From Rebecca billardiae RCC1528 (lineage: Eukaryota; Haptophyta): a stretch of DNA of 64,000 bases. Position 1 is the stretch's first letter. Each line of letters begins with the position of its first letter. A model generated the notes under the pieces. It ran no database searches, had not been told where the DNA came from, and saw nothing but the letters and a program-made list of their open reading frames with translations. Location: NCBI GenBank assembly GCA_965240325.2, contig OZ251235.1:2046001-2110000 (forward strand), read 5' to 3'. The position numbers and the translations under genes were made by a program. Of the stretch, positions 21,287 to 33,769 are shown piece by piece.

Positions 21287-22948
21287 ATGGGCATGGCGTA
21301 CGCAAGGGCGACAGCCGCAGCGGTCCTGCTCGGATGGCTCACCGTCCATCGCCCTTGCGACGCTGCCGGCGCGATGGACGGCGCGACAGGGGCAGAGTGC
21401 GCGAGGCGCCTCGCCGCTGCGTCGGAGGCAGCAGCCAGCACCATCGAGCAGCGCCTGGCGACGACAGGCATCGTTTCACACGCCATCGAAACGTGCGGCA
21501 AGCTCACGCCTGATCCAGCTCCTGACCCCATCCGAAGCAACGAGTGCCTGAACGCCCAGCTACACTCGCCCTCGGCCAACCGCTCGGTGAGCTACCTGCA
21601 CATTGACCTGCCGCAGTGTGCGTACATCCAGGCGGCTGTTGGTGTTGGGCTCGTGATAGACGCAGATGCAGTCGTCAAAGGCCCTGCCTGGCCGCATGAC
21701 GTGTGGGCCCTGCCCCGGACCCATCGCCGTTGCCTCGCCGGACGAGGCCCGCCCTGCATTCCGCCGCTTGTGCCGTGCCAAGCCAGCACAATGGGCCCAG
21801 GCACATACGCGCGACTGCGCTACGAGCGCTTGACGATGCAATTTTTCGAGGAGGTGAACAAACTGTGCCCACCTGAGGACTACTCACGGCTGGCAAGCTT
21901 CTCGAGGGCGCTTGGAACTCAAGGAAAAGATGCCAACCTTAGCGACGTGAGAAGCAGCACTCGTCCGCACACCACCCCTGTCGGCAGCATCTCCACTGCC
22001 TGCTGGAACCCAAAGAGTCCATGTGAGGAGAGCCTCACAAGTGCTGTTTATGAGAGGTTTGCTCATGCCCTGGACACTTCGTGCTACCACCTGGACTGGG
22101 CTCAGGCTGTGCGGTACAGCAGGGCTTTCTATGAGCACCTGCGCGCACGCGGCGCGCACTGCACAATGCACCCCTTGCAGAACCACAACGAGTGCCTCTC
22201 CAGGTGGTCAGCACTGGACATTCTGGCAGTATACTACACCCCAAACCTGGTGCAGTGGGCATGCTCAGGCTATGCTGCCACAAACACAAGCTGTAAGGCA
22301 GCATTGGGTGTGGAGCAGAGCCTTCTGCAGCGTGCGCTGCACGTGGCCCATCGAGTTAAGCAGCTGCGTGTCGCAGAGCGCAAGAGATCTATGCTCAGCA
22401 GGAAAGGCAAGGCACCTGGTAAGCAACCTATTGGTGGTCATCTGAATGGTGTACCTGTGGTCCAGGGCTGGCCTAAATCCGAGTGCCTGGACATGTCCGC
22501 CTACCTTGCACGCACATCAGCTGGCCCAAGGACACAAGCGGGGCAAAGGGAAGAATCTCAAGGCTCTACTGGAGCACCCAGCATCACTGCTGTGCAGAGC
22601 TTTGTTACTGGCTGGTGGGAGCAGCCCTGGCATCCCTCAAAGCCATCGTCACTTCACCAGAAACCGCTTGGTGGTGCTAATGATGCTCGTCGTCATGACG
22701 ATGTGCTGGGCAAAATATCGAGCAATATGGCACATACAGCACGACTTGATGGTGCGCTCCGTCAGCACGTACTTCTACATCAGCGCAGTCATCCAGCCAG
22801 CATGGTATCGTCGTCCTTGACGACAATGTTCACCCCAGTGCCGATTGCAGAGCTTGCTGCTGCACTTGACGATGCAACTTGCCAGCCTCACAGCTTCCCA
22901 CCTGCTCAGCAGCCGACCACTGCTGGGAATATACGACGAGTTAAGTGA
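21287..22948 (+). CDS. Unrecognised secreted, cysteine-containing protein B
   Basis: This frame encodes 553 aa from ATG 21287, starting with a signal peptide (ATAAAVLLGWLTVHRPCDA). Many Cys residues and potential N-glycosylation sites fit a secreted or lumenal protein. A segment near residue 310 (SALDILAVYYTPNLVQWACS) recalls protein A. The 3' end is uncertain. A GTAAGC at 22420 is a good donor, and another frame further on (22620-22820) encodes a strongly hydrophobic stretch (RLVVLMMLVVMTMCW) that would make a membrane anchor if spliced in. The part after about 22420 in the unspliced frame is compositionally different. No known family is recognised. Confidence 0.45.
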   Translation: MGMAYARATAAAVLLGWLTVHRPCDAAGAMDGATGAECARRLAAASEAAASTIEQRLATTGIVSHAIETCGKLTPDPAPDPIRSNECLNAQLHSPSANRSVSYLHIDLPQCAYIQAAVGVGLVIDADAVVKGPAWPHDVWALPRTHRRCLAGRGPPCIPPLVPCQASTMGPGTYARLRYERLTMQFFEEVNKLCPPEDYSRLASFSRALGTQGKDANLSDVRSSTRPHTTPVGSISTACWNPKSPCEESLTSAVYERFAHALDTSCYHLDWAQAVRYSRAFYEHLRARGAHCTMHPLQNHNECLSRWSALDILAVYYTPNLVQWACSGYAATNTSCKAALGVEQSLLQRALHVAHRVKQLRVAERKRSMLSRKGKAPGKQPIGGHLNGVPVVQGWPKSECLDMSAYLARTSAGPRTQAGQREESQGSTGAPSITAVQSFVTGWWEQPWHPSKPSSLHQKPLGGANDARRHDDVLGKISSNMAHTARLDGALRQHVLLHQRSHPASMVSSSLTTMFTPVPIAELAAALDDATCQPHSFPPAQQPTTAGNIRRVK

Positions 22949-24142
<1,194 letters not shown>

Positions 24143-25966
24143 TCATCGCGGCGCCGATCGCGAGCCGGGCCCGTCAGGATTCAGCAGGGCTGGACACGCC
24201 CAGGAGCCTTTCTTCATCCCGCCGAAGCGCTGCAGCCGCATGCGCTGCATACACAGCCGCTTGCGCACGTCGGGCCCTTCGTCGCCGCCTTGCCGCCGCG
24301 CGTCCTCGCCGCCGAGCCGGAAGCTGTGTGCCAGGCGGTCGCAGCACGCAGAGTTGAGATTCACAATCTCCTGCCCGTGCAGGCACGCCATCTCGGAGAC
24401 CTTCAGGCCGTACCCGCCGCCGCCGTAGAAGAAGCGCTCGCCCGCGTGCAGCGCGTGCACCAGCTCGTCGTCCGGGTGCCCCCCCAGCCGCAGCGCGACG
24501 GTGGCGCCGCGCGCCTGGAAGTAGCGCCGGAGCGCGAGCACGTACAGGCACGACTTGGTCACACTCTCCTGGACGGCCGTTACGTAACGGCCGTCCCCAA
24601 GCTCCAGCGACCCGACGCCGCCGGCGTGTGCAGCGGCCATCAGCGTGAGGTTCTTGCCGGCCACGCAGTCCAAGCTCTGCAGCGGCAGCACGTACGCGTT
24701 CCACACCCGTGGACCCGCGCGCGGGTAGAAGTATGTCTGCTGCCGCAGCATCTGTGCGAGCGAGTCCGGGGCCTCGTCGATCACGTCGCCGATGCGCAGG
24801 TGGACAGTGCCTGCCGGCTGTGCGGGCGCGCGGCGGGTGGCGCGGGTGGTATCGGGCTGCAGGCGGAGGCTCGCGAGCCGATACAGCGCGCGGTGGTCGG
24901 CCCAGCTCCCCGCCCACGACGGCGCGCTCCGATTGTGCCACGCCTCGAGCTGCGCTACGATGAACTCGGCCGCCAGCGAGCCGTTGAAGTCCGCGCACAC
25001 GCGGCCGCAAGTGCGGTTCTTCCAGGGGAAGTCCTTTGCGATGAAGTCAGAAAGGCGATAGCGCTCCCAGCCGCTGGGCGGGCGGAAGCGGCGCAGGAAC
25101 GCCTCGTCGTAGCACGGCGCGCTCTCTCGCTGCACCCGCGCGGCGGTGGCGCACTCGGCGGCGACGTCGGGCCAGCCAGGCGGTCGCTGCGCGCCGAGCG
25201 CACACGGCAGTGAGGTGTTGCCGCGGAGGGACCGTGTCTGGTAGCCGCCGTCGGCGAGCGCGCGCCAGCGCTTTGAGCGGCCAGACCGGGCGAAGGCGAG
25301 TGTGCCCGGGTGGATGAAGCTCAGCAGCTCCCTCCCCGAAAGCACGACCTCCTGGCCGACGCCGCAGCACGAGGCGGCAAAGGAGCACGCGCACGCGAAC
25401 GCTGAGCGTTCCGTGCTGCGCAGCAATATTCCGACGTGCTTCAGCCACGCAGGCGCGAGGCCGGTGGGCGAGCCGAGCTCGGCGACGATGCGCACGTCCA
25501 CGCGTGCCAGCGACGCCGCGCTCATCAGCGCACGCAGCGGCCCGATTTGGCTCGGGCACCTGAACGCGATGACGCTGGGCTGTGTCGCATTCGCTCCGCC
25601 CCGCCACGACCGGATATGTGCAGGAAAGCTGAGGAGGCGTCGCGAGAGCTGCGAGGGCGAGACGTCCTGCTCGGCGAACGCGCTGGAAAACCTGGTCACG
25701 TAGTCGGGCACCCACGCGCACGCGTCGCACTCCGTCATCAGCTGCACCCAAATTCGCACAGCGTCGGTGAGCACGCACACGTATCGGTGCCGCAGGGAGT
25801 AGAATGCCTTCGGGGCGCGGTGAGCGTCGTACACGTCAGGGTCCGCCGCGAGCTTTGCCGGGTCGGCCCCCGTCGGCCTGGGGTCAGCGGGGGCGACCCC
25901 TTGCAGTCCCCACGAGATGCAGAGCGCGGCGATGACACCCGCGCCTCGACCAGCTCGCGCGGCCAT
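24143..25966 (-). CDS. Secretory-pathway glycosyltransferase-like protein (HxRxGD motif)
   Basis: This is a 607-aa protein from ATG 25966. Its N terminus is a signal peptide or anchor (GVIAALCISWGLQGVAPADP). Near residue 390 it carries TVHLRIGDVID. An H-x-R-x-G-D motif is typical of fucosyltransferase-like GT-B enzymes, where it helps bind the nucleotide sugar. Later segments (RVWNAYVLPLQSLDC; VALRLGGHPDDELVHA; GGGGYGLKVSEMACLHG) fit the C-terminal Rossmann part of such enzymes, and several N-x-S/T sites are present. A DUF-type relative is possible, and donor and acceptor are unknown. The single open frame has no obvious intron. Confidence 0.55.
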   Translation of the reverse strand: MAARAGRGAGVIAALCISWGLQGVAPADPRPTGADPAKLAADPDVYDAHRAPKAFYSLRHRYVCVLTDAVRIWVQLMTECDACAWVPDYVTRFSSAFAEQDVSPSQLSRRLLSFPAHIRSWRGGANATQPSVIAFRCPSQIGPLRALMSAASLARVDVRIVAELGSPTGLAPAWLKHVGILLRSTERSAFACACSFAASCCGVGQEVVLSGRELLSFIHPGTLAFARSGRSKRWRALADGGYQTRSLRGNTSLPCALGAQRPPGWPDVAAECATAARVQRESAPCYDEAFLRRFRPPSGWERYRLSDFIAKDFPWKNRTCGRVCADFNGSLAAEFIVAQLEAWHNRSAPSWAGSWADHRALYRLASLRLQPDTTRATRRAPAQPAGTVHLRIGDVIDEAPDSLAQMLRQQTYFYPRAGPRVWNAYVLPLQSLDCVAGKNLTLMAAAHAGGVGSLELGDGRYVTAVQESVTKSCLYVLALRRYFQARGATVALRLGGHPDDELVHALHAGERFFYGGGGYGLKVSEMACLHGQEIVNLNSACCDRLAHSFRLGGEDARRQGGDEGPDVRKRLCMQRMRLQRFGGMKKGSWACPALLNPDGPGSRSAPR

Positions 25967-26635
25967 GAGTGACGAGCCTACAGGGGGTCCCAGATCGGAA
26001 GTTTCCCACTTCGGAAAGGAAGCCATGGCGGGCGTCTGATGCCCGTCCCACGGCAACCCAGCGCCATGGCCGGGTCACCGGGGCGTGGCGTAGGCAGGTT
26101 GGTGCGGTCGTACGAGCGCATGAGCATGAGTGACAGCTTCCTTTCCGACTTTTCGACCACTCTCACGTCCACGTCCACGTCCTCGTGCGACCGGCGCGCG
26201 CGTGAGGCTGCGCATGGGAAGAATGGGAAGTAGGGGCCAGGATCACTGTTCCGACGGCCATGCCGACCTCTTTGGTATGCCTTGCGACGGTGCAGACCAG
26301 TCAATGTTCCGTCTGACCCAACAAACCGCGAGTCTGACGATCAATGTTGACTGCGCGGTAGTCGTGCGACCGCCGTCCGACACGGCTGCCGTGCGAATAC
26401 GTGTGCAGCGTGTGCGCGCCTGTCAACGGCGAGGCGATCATCGACCGACATGGCTAGCGAGCTGATCAGGACTAGTAACAACCTTGTCTGGGACCACGCC
26501 ACGCCATTTGGCGACCTCGCCACCGCGCAATGCCCGTCCAGAGGCACGGACGTGCCCGCGCACTACCTGGCCAGCCACCGCCAAAGTGGGGCCCACCATC
26601 TGGACCCCCTGTACGGTACTACAGGTACGGTTCGG

Positions 26636-27125
26636 TACAGGCAATCGCGGGCAATAAGGAGCGATTGGCTGGCTCGCTATACACATAGTCACACTAAGAA
26701 ACCGGGACTACGTCGTCGCGGCTGACGTCTGACGAGTGGTCCGCCGAGGCGCAGTGCCCGTGGGACGCGACGCGCAGCGCGACTACGAGTACAGGCCAAG
26801 TGCCGACTTCTCCTGCCGACTGACTCCTGGCCAGTGCAGCTGAGTCACTCAGTGAGTGCACCGCAGCATCCATGCAACATCATGCCAGATTTGCTCCGGC
26901 AAAATGGCCCAAAAGTTTCGTCGGCCTCTCCGGCCGGGCCTAAATCTGACTCAGCGGGGGGCTCTGGCACCCCCCTGCGCCCCCCACGCCTGCGCGGCGG
27001 GCGGACCTAGCTAAGAAACTGAGACTCCGTAGGCGCTCGGGCTACCGAACGGCTAAGAAACCGAGACTAGCCGTGAGATCTCTGACGACTTCTTATTGCC
27101 CGCGCCGATTGGCGATTGCCTGTAC
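26636..27125 (+). repeat. Dispersed repeat 2, copy B
   Basis: About 490 bp matching 6958-7610 with deletions, in the same orientation. Like copy A it is followed directly by a long AT microsatellite. Confidence 0.75.
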
Positions 27126-27135
27126 TCAGATGTCC

Positions 27136-27186
27136 GATATATATGATATATATATATATATCATATATATATATATATATATATAT

Positions 27187-27252
<66 letters not shown>
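27136..27252. repeat. (TA)n microsatellite with ATCATA interruptions
   Basis: About 117 bp of TA dinucleotides interrupted by ATGATA or ATCATA, directly at the 3' end of repeat 2 copy B. Confidence 0.95.
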
Positions 27253-27255
<3 letters not shown>

Positions 27256-27428
27256 CTGGGACGCAGGGCGGGCGCGGGGCGCAGCTTACCGCAGTTACAG
27301 TTTATAATAAATATTTGCTTTAAGAGCATACTGTTTTAACGTGCGTAAGGCTCACGGTGGCAGGTTGCCGCGCCATCCTTTATCGCACGCTCTCCGAAGA
27401 GTAGAGACCTGGAAACTGGTTATAGCGC

Positions 27429-27462
<34 letters not shown>

Positions 27463-30400
27463 TATAAAGCCTGCGCTAATATATCACAGCGCAGGATTCC
27501 GGGAAAAGATGTCGTAAGCCCCCCCCGCCGCGCGCGGAAATTCAGTATGGCTGCCGACGACGCGGCGAGGGCGCGGCGACGCGCGCGCGCGATCCCGGAC
27601 GACTCGAATGAATTTCCAAACCGGCGCTGGGCAGGCCCCAGCCATCGCTCGTCGCGTTTTGGCCGTGTTGCAACTGGCCCGCGGAGCAGCCGACGAGCAA
27701 CGTTGTCAGCCGGTGAGGCGCTCGTGCACGCGACTCAGATGTGCCCACTGCATGCACTGGCCAAGACTTGGGCGTGGATATGTGCGAGACGTACCAAGTG
27801 TCTCAGCCAGCCACCGTGTACCACGGACAGGCCTGGCTCAGGGCCCTGCCGAATTGATTTCAGCGTCGCGATGAGCTGCGCGGTGATCGCTGCTCGGCTC
27901 TGGCAGCCAGTTGGTTCCACGTCCTCGTCAACGCCGGCTCATCTGCGTGGTGGAGAGCTTCTTAAGGGCACGTTCGTGGTCAACGGATGCGCATGAGCCT
28001 GTAGGGCCCCTTCGTCCGTCTCGCCCCGCCGTTCAAGCGCTCTGGCCCTGTTCGCGCTCGTGCTTGCACTCGTCGGCAAAGGAGCCATTGCCAAGGTGAT
28101 CGTGCACGTGTGCGCGCGCGCGATGCGGCGCACGAGGCTGACCCTCGCGATGATATTCTAGCTGCGGCCCTGCAATTAGGCCGAACTCTGAACTCACCGT
28201 CAATGCGTGCCGTCCATCGCGTGCTCCGCAGGTTCGCAATCACTCGCGGCAGCGGTGAATGCAGCACTCAATCCGTGATTGCGGTAGCGTGGAGCATCTG
28301 CTCGTCTCGGCTGAGCTCCGCTCGGGACAGAGGGCGAACTCACGATGGACGAAGCTGGACACGTCCAGGTGAGCGTACGCAGGTAGCCACCGTTGCGTGC
28401 GACAGCCCCGACCAACCCGCTCCAGCCGCTGTCGGCCCGAGAAGAGCCCTGCCGCGGCGCAGACGATACGCGCTGCGGCGGGCGCTCTGCCTTGCTCAGC
28501 TTGCGACTCGCCTGGCTCCTGCCTCACATGGCGGTGGGCGCGCCCAATACGCGCAGCAGGCGGGTCGGCGCAGGTGGCCTGTCGCCTCTGGCATCGCCCA
28601 AGCTGGCAGCCCTGCCACCGCCCCATCAGCCCGCCTTCGGCGCTGGCCGTCGGCGGCGGGCCACACGCGCGGCAGTGGGCCACCGCTGGCCGCGCTCGCG
28701 CGAGCGCGCAGCAGGTGGCTCGTCAGCGTCGGCGGTCTGCCGCTGCAGCCCGCCTTCGAGCGGTCTGCCACGCCACCGCAGCACTGCGCGCCGTCGACGC
28801 TGGCGGCCAGCTTCTGCCCAACAGAGCTCAGGTCGGCACGCCGCCGTTGATGGCACTGGGTCTGGAGTGGTCGTCGTCGACGCGGGCGACGGTGGGCGCG
28901 GTGGAGGCTACGGCGCGATTGGCGGCGCCGCTGCCGAGCGAGGCGGGCGGGCTCGCGCTGGCGGCAGACTGTGACCGTGACTGCCGGATGGCGCGGCGGG
29001 CTCGGCGGCCGAGTCGGCGGCGCCGCCGCACGGCGATGGCAGCGGCGCGGTCCGCGCCTGCGCGCGGCCGTCGTCATTCATATCCGCGCAGTCGCGCACC
29101 GTCAGCGGCCGCGGGCCGCGCCGTGCTCGGTGCTGCGCGCGTGATTCGTCGTGTCTCGTGAACGTCGTCAGTCTCAGCAGTCGGACGACGTGCCAGCACG
29201 CTGACACAGACTATACCTGACTCTGACGACCTGACGGCTGATTTATGCCGCTGCCCGGCCGCCGCCGGCTGGCCCGCGTGGCTCGGCCGGCATCGTGGCC
29301 CCGGCCGGCGGGCCGCGTCGCCAGCGCGCCGCCCGCGGCCGCGGCCGCGCGGGGCCGGGAACCGTGGGCAGTGCGTGTGGCTGCGCCAGCGGCAGCGGGT
29401 CGTCATCTGCGGTGCCAGTGCGCGACTTATTAGCGGATGCGCTCATCAGCAGTGACGACCTGGGCGAGTCTTGAGTCTGATGATCGACGACGAGTCTGGT
29501 CGGGTGCTGACGACTATACTAATAATCCGCGGCGCGTCGACAGCTTCCCTCCGCGCCGAGCCGAGTGCCTGAGTGATTACCGCGGTGCCCGAGTCACTAC
29601 TGAGCCGAGTCACACCTGGGTGCCGAAGTCGTAGGCGCGGCGAGCACGCAAGCATGCGATGCGTCTTGTCCACCGCCCGGCCTGCGTGCGCCATCGCCGT
29701 CTTTGCGCGGCCGACTCGAGCTGTCTGCTGCGCGGTCGCACGACCAGCATGGCCGCCTCGCTGCTAGAGCCAGACCGGTGCAGCACCACGGCAAGTGTGC
29801 TCGCACAACACTCGCAACGATCGAGTGCGGCGATGGGCGAGCTGCGCCTTGGGTATGGCTGCGACGTTGAAGAGAGTGCCGTGCCCCATCACAGCCCTCG
29901 TGCCGAGGTACACGCGCCCGTGAATATGCGCGCTCTCGGTCATCGGCATCTCCGCGCGCTCGAGACAGCGGATGCGCTGGCCGAGACCGGATGGACGTGT
30001 GCAGCCAGGGCTCCGTCAGCTGCAAGTTGTCAACTGCGCGCACGACACGCGGGTTTCGGGCGAGAATTGTCCATAAGTCGGTGATGCTCTTGCCATGGCA
30101 GATGCGCCGCATGCCGTCCAGCGCATCGTCGCCGAGCCGAGGGGTCGCTGCGCGCGCCACGACGGTCGAGCGACTGCCGCTGATCATCAGGTGTAGGCGC
30201 CCATGGCACGTGCGCGCGTCCACGCGGTGCAGCGAGTGCCCAAGGTGCGCCGAATGGCCCGATCGAGGCGGGGTGCACTCCTCTGGAGGGTACGTCACTG
30301 CTCAGCCGCAGAGCCGCGGGCAGCTCGTTCGTCTCCACCCCGTCCCACCGTCAGGTACTCGCTCGACTTGATCGTCGACTCGTCGCTCTGCAGCAGCGCA

Positions 30401-31361
30401 GCTGTGTTGCGCACGCGTCTGGAACCAGCACGCATGGTCTTGGTGCCGGTTGGCGTCGATATACCAGAGCCCACATCACGTGATATGCGCCGCACCAGTC
30501 GTTGCCCGCCAGGCCCTCATCCGGCTTCGCCATGGCCTGCGCGACGGTCGGTCGGATCGCGGCGAGCGGTTGGGCGGGGGTGGGGTCACTCGACGTTTGT
30601 GTCGTGCTTCGTGCAGTTTTTGCGCTGTAGGGCGCGCGGACCACGGCAATCGCATGGCAGCCCTGACCCCAGCAACAACCACTTATTCACCGAACCCCGC
30701 CAGATACCAGCTTCTCGCGCCGCGCGTGTCGCAAGCCGCACACCAGCCATTTCTCGAGCGGTCGGTGCACGCGTGGGCACATTGGCCGATCGACGAGCCG
30801 GTGGCGAGCCTCTACCGCGGGGTAGTAGTGGGGAACACAACCGCACACATGCACATCAACAGCGATCGATCGAACGCGCCGGCGCTGGTCGGCATCGCCG
30901 CCGTCTTCGCTCGCCCCAGGGTCGAGAAGCCCGTCGGGAGCGCACTTTCGCGCGACGCCGCCGTCCGAACGCGCCTCGTCGCGACCGTTCGGGCGACCGG
31001 AGGCCATTTCGGGCTAGACCATTTTCGGCGATTTTCCCGGATATTACCTTACGACACTGGAAAATCGGATCCCTGCGCTGTGTATATTAGTCGCGTCGTA
31101 GTACCGTTAATGATTCTGATGCAGCCGCGTTACGAGTGCCATTCCCGCAGTATGCCGCGCCGCTGCTGTGACGATCGACTCACGACTCTGTCGGACCGAG
31201 TGAGCGACTGGCACGGCGTGCCGACCGACACTGACATCACACGTAAGTCATCGGCGGAGTAACGTTTCGCAAGCTAATAACGCTTCATGAGTGCAGTCAT
31301 CGCACTCGTTGCCGGCCTGCCGCGCTGGCTGAGCTGGACCGCCCACTGCACTTGTTCGGGC

Positions 31362-32854
31362 TCAGATGGCCGTGGTTGGGTTGAGAGAGGAGAGCTCGAT
31401 GTCCTGCGTGCTGTAGAACTCAGCCAGCAGTCGGTAAATGTACGACGCGTGCGTGCCGCCACTGCGCAGGTGGCACCATCCGGCGTGCACGCCGCCGGGC
31501 GCGCGGTGTGTGGAGTGCGTGAGCGGAGGGTCTGCGGGAGGCCGCCGCCGAGCGGGCGCAGCGCGCGCACATATTCGTGATGAAGAGCGAGATCAGCTCG
31601 GGCGCGATGTAGTCGAACGCCGGGCTCGGCGAGTCCGCGGCGAACACGCCCGCGCCCGCGCATTCCCGGCCGGTCGAGTGCGGCTGCCGCGCGCCCTCCG
31701 CGGGCGCACCGTGCTCGTCAGCGCGCGCGCTCGCGTCGAGCTCAAGCGCAGCCGTGTCCTCGTAGGCGAGCACAGACGCGGGCGAGAGGAGCACGTTGAA
31801 GTCGTCCGCGTCGGACGGGAAGATGGGCGTGAGCTGCGGGATGCCCGCGCACACGACGAACGGCACCGAGTGGTGCTGCGCCGCGAGCGCGACCGCGTGT
31901 GCGCCCGCGGGTGCCAGCAGCCCGCCGTCCGCCATCACGGCGTGTGTGCCGATGATCACCTTGTTGATGCGCGCCATGAGCGCGAAGACGGCGGCGTCGG
32001 TGATCAGGGTCGCCTGTATGCCCGCCTCGGACAGCCGCCGCGCCGTGTCCGCACCCTCGTAAGAAGGGGCCGTGTCCGCCACGATCACCTCGAACGGGCG
32101 CTCCGTGCGCGCCACCCGCTTGAGGAACGCCTCGACGATGCGCGAGCGGCCGAGGGTGAGGATCACCTCGCGCGCGTGGATGTGCTCGGGGGCCTGCTCG
32201 GCGATGTTGACGACGAGCGTGCTCAGCTCGTCGATCAGCTCGTTCACCCCGTCGATGATCGGCTGCTTGATGTCGTGCACCGCGCCGCCCGCCAGGCCGC
32301 CACTCGCGCCGCGCGTCGCGTCATTAGGCCGCATGTCCGCAGCCAGCAGGTTGTGAAGCGACGGCGCGGTGGAGAAGGTGGCGGGCGGCTGCGACGACGG
32401 GGTCGTGGGCTGCAGGGCGTGCGCGGCGCCGGCATCGCCCCGTCCGCGCTCCTGCTCGCGCGCGAGCCCGTCTATCTCCTCGCGCACGATGTGCAGCACG
32501 CGCCGCACAATGTTGCCGATGCAAAGCTCCTGCGGAGCCGCACGAACCAGCTCGGCGCCGACTGCCTGAAGCCGCTCGATGAGCTGCGCGGGGGTCTGCC
32601 AGCGCGTCTGCACGACCACGCTTCGCATCAGCTCGGCTGTACGCGGCGCCGTCTGGTGGAAGCCCGAGAGCTGCCTGCGCATCGGACGGCGCGCGCGCAA
32701 ACGAGCCGCAGCGCGCGTGCCAGGGCGCGCGTGAGCTGCGAGTCGGCGCGATGGGCAGCGCGCCCTGCTGCGGCCGGGCGCCAACAGCGGCGTACCGTCG
32801 CTTCAGCTTGGTCGTCAAGACGGCGATCTCACGGTCCAGCGCAGCCGATGACAT
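31362..32854 (-). CDS. EIF2B2: Translation initiation factor eIF2B subunit beta, three exons
   Basis: Regulatory subunit of the GDP/GTP exchange factor for eIF2. Exons: 32854-32796, 32674-31571 and 31461-31362, giving 420 aa with exact frame at both joins. The first join (donor GTACGC at 32795, acceptor GCGCAG) gives KLKRRQLSGFHQ. The second (donor GTGCGC at 31570, acceptor GCGCAG) gives LFITNIGGTHASYIYRLL, the classic family C terminus. Other hallmarks are IGNIVRRVLHIVREE, ILTLGRSRIVEAFL, VIVADTAPSYEGADTARRL, VIIGTHAVMADGGLLAPAG and VPFVVCAGIPQLTPIFP. A low-complexity insert lies before the C terminus (around 31640-31750). The gene is transcribed away from the inverted-repeat element, whose edge is 116 bp upstream of the ATG. 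Confidence 0.95.
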
Positions 32855-32969
32855 GTCGACGGCGACGAGTCTACGACCACGAGGGCGTGCACGGGTACGA
32901 TGGCGGAAGCAATGGCGACGATGGCGGCTCCTCACCAGAACCCCAGCCCCCAAGGCTTGAGGTCCAGTA

Positions 32970-33546
32970 AGGTCTGGCGTTTGCCACTGGCGACTGCACA
33001 CGGCAACAGGGGCGTTTGCGCCCTGTTGTCGTGTGCACACTGGGGCGCAAAAGGGGTCACCCTCAGGGGGTTTCGCACTGCTGTTGCCGTGTGCACCGGC
33101 CCGCTGTGGCCGTGCACACGGCAACAGGGCGCAAACGGCCCTGTTGCCGTGTGCAGGCGTGCATGGCTTGCGATGGCAGCCAGCCGTCAGCAGGGCGCCA
33201 CGCCCACTGTTCGTTGGTAGGCTGGCCCGATGGCGTCGCGGAGCTCACGCGTACGGGGGAGGAGGGCATCGACGAGGAGACGACCAAGGGCGAGAAGCAG
33301 CAGGGGGCACGCAGCACGGGGCTCGGAGCATGCCGCGAGCACGCGTGCCTCCACACCGTCGCACATCAACCTTGCTCGTAGCTGTGCGCTGTGCTGCCAC
33401 TCATCTCACCATCGCCCATGCTACGGGCGCGGCCGGGTGGTGGGCATCTACCTGTCGGCGCAGCACTGGCACCGGTGGTCGCCAGACACTCCTCGACTTG
33501 CTCTGCGCGTCACAGCAAGGAGACGGCAGCGGCACAGCTGTGTGAG
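32970..33546 (+). repeat. Left arm of inverted pair
   Basis: About 577 bp matching 38996-39573 in reverse. It contains five copies of CACACGGCAACAG or its complement, making hairpins at 32996-33036 and 33114-33154. The second has a perfect 17-bp stem (GCACACGGCAACAGGGC) and a 7-nt loop. Confidence 0.92.
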
Positions 33547-33769
33547 CTCGCAGATGAAGTGCTCCTCTGCTTTGCGAGGCTGAGAGGCTGAGCACGCGTG
33601 GCGAGCGCTGGCATTCCCCCGCATTCATGAGACCAACAGGTACATAGCCGTGCCCAGGAGCGCAGGACCAACCGCCGGGTGCTGCTTCAAACACCTGCGC
33701 CCCACTCTGCCGGCAGAATGAGGGGCGCTCTACTCTATGCTGCACGCGGCAGCAGCAGCTGGGCCGCTG

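Larger units (their letters stand above)
25967..31361. other. Long gene-poor region with repeat 2 and coding-like fragments
   Basis: Contains repeat 2 copy B (26636-27125), AT microsatellites (27136-27252 and about 27431-27463) and GC-rich DNA. On the minus strand, short protein-like stretches appear in changing frames. Examples are near 30400-30550 (MAKPDEGLAGNDWCGAYHVM), 30360-30440 (RNTAALLQSDESTIKSSEYL), 29990-30110 (GKSITDLWTILARNPRVV) and 29830-29930 (VYLGTRAVMGHGTLFNVA). They could be exons of an unrecognised gene or a decayed one. None has a domain I can name, so no gene is called. Confidence 0.4.

Noticed and set aside
32996-33154. CRISPR-like repeat-spacer array
   Set aside because: The motif copies alternate in orientation and have unequal spacing; the genome is eukaryotic with spliceosomal introns.
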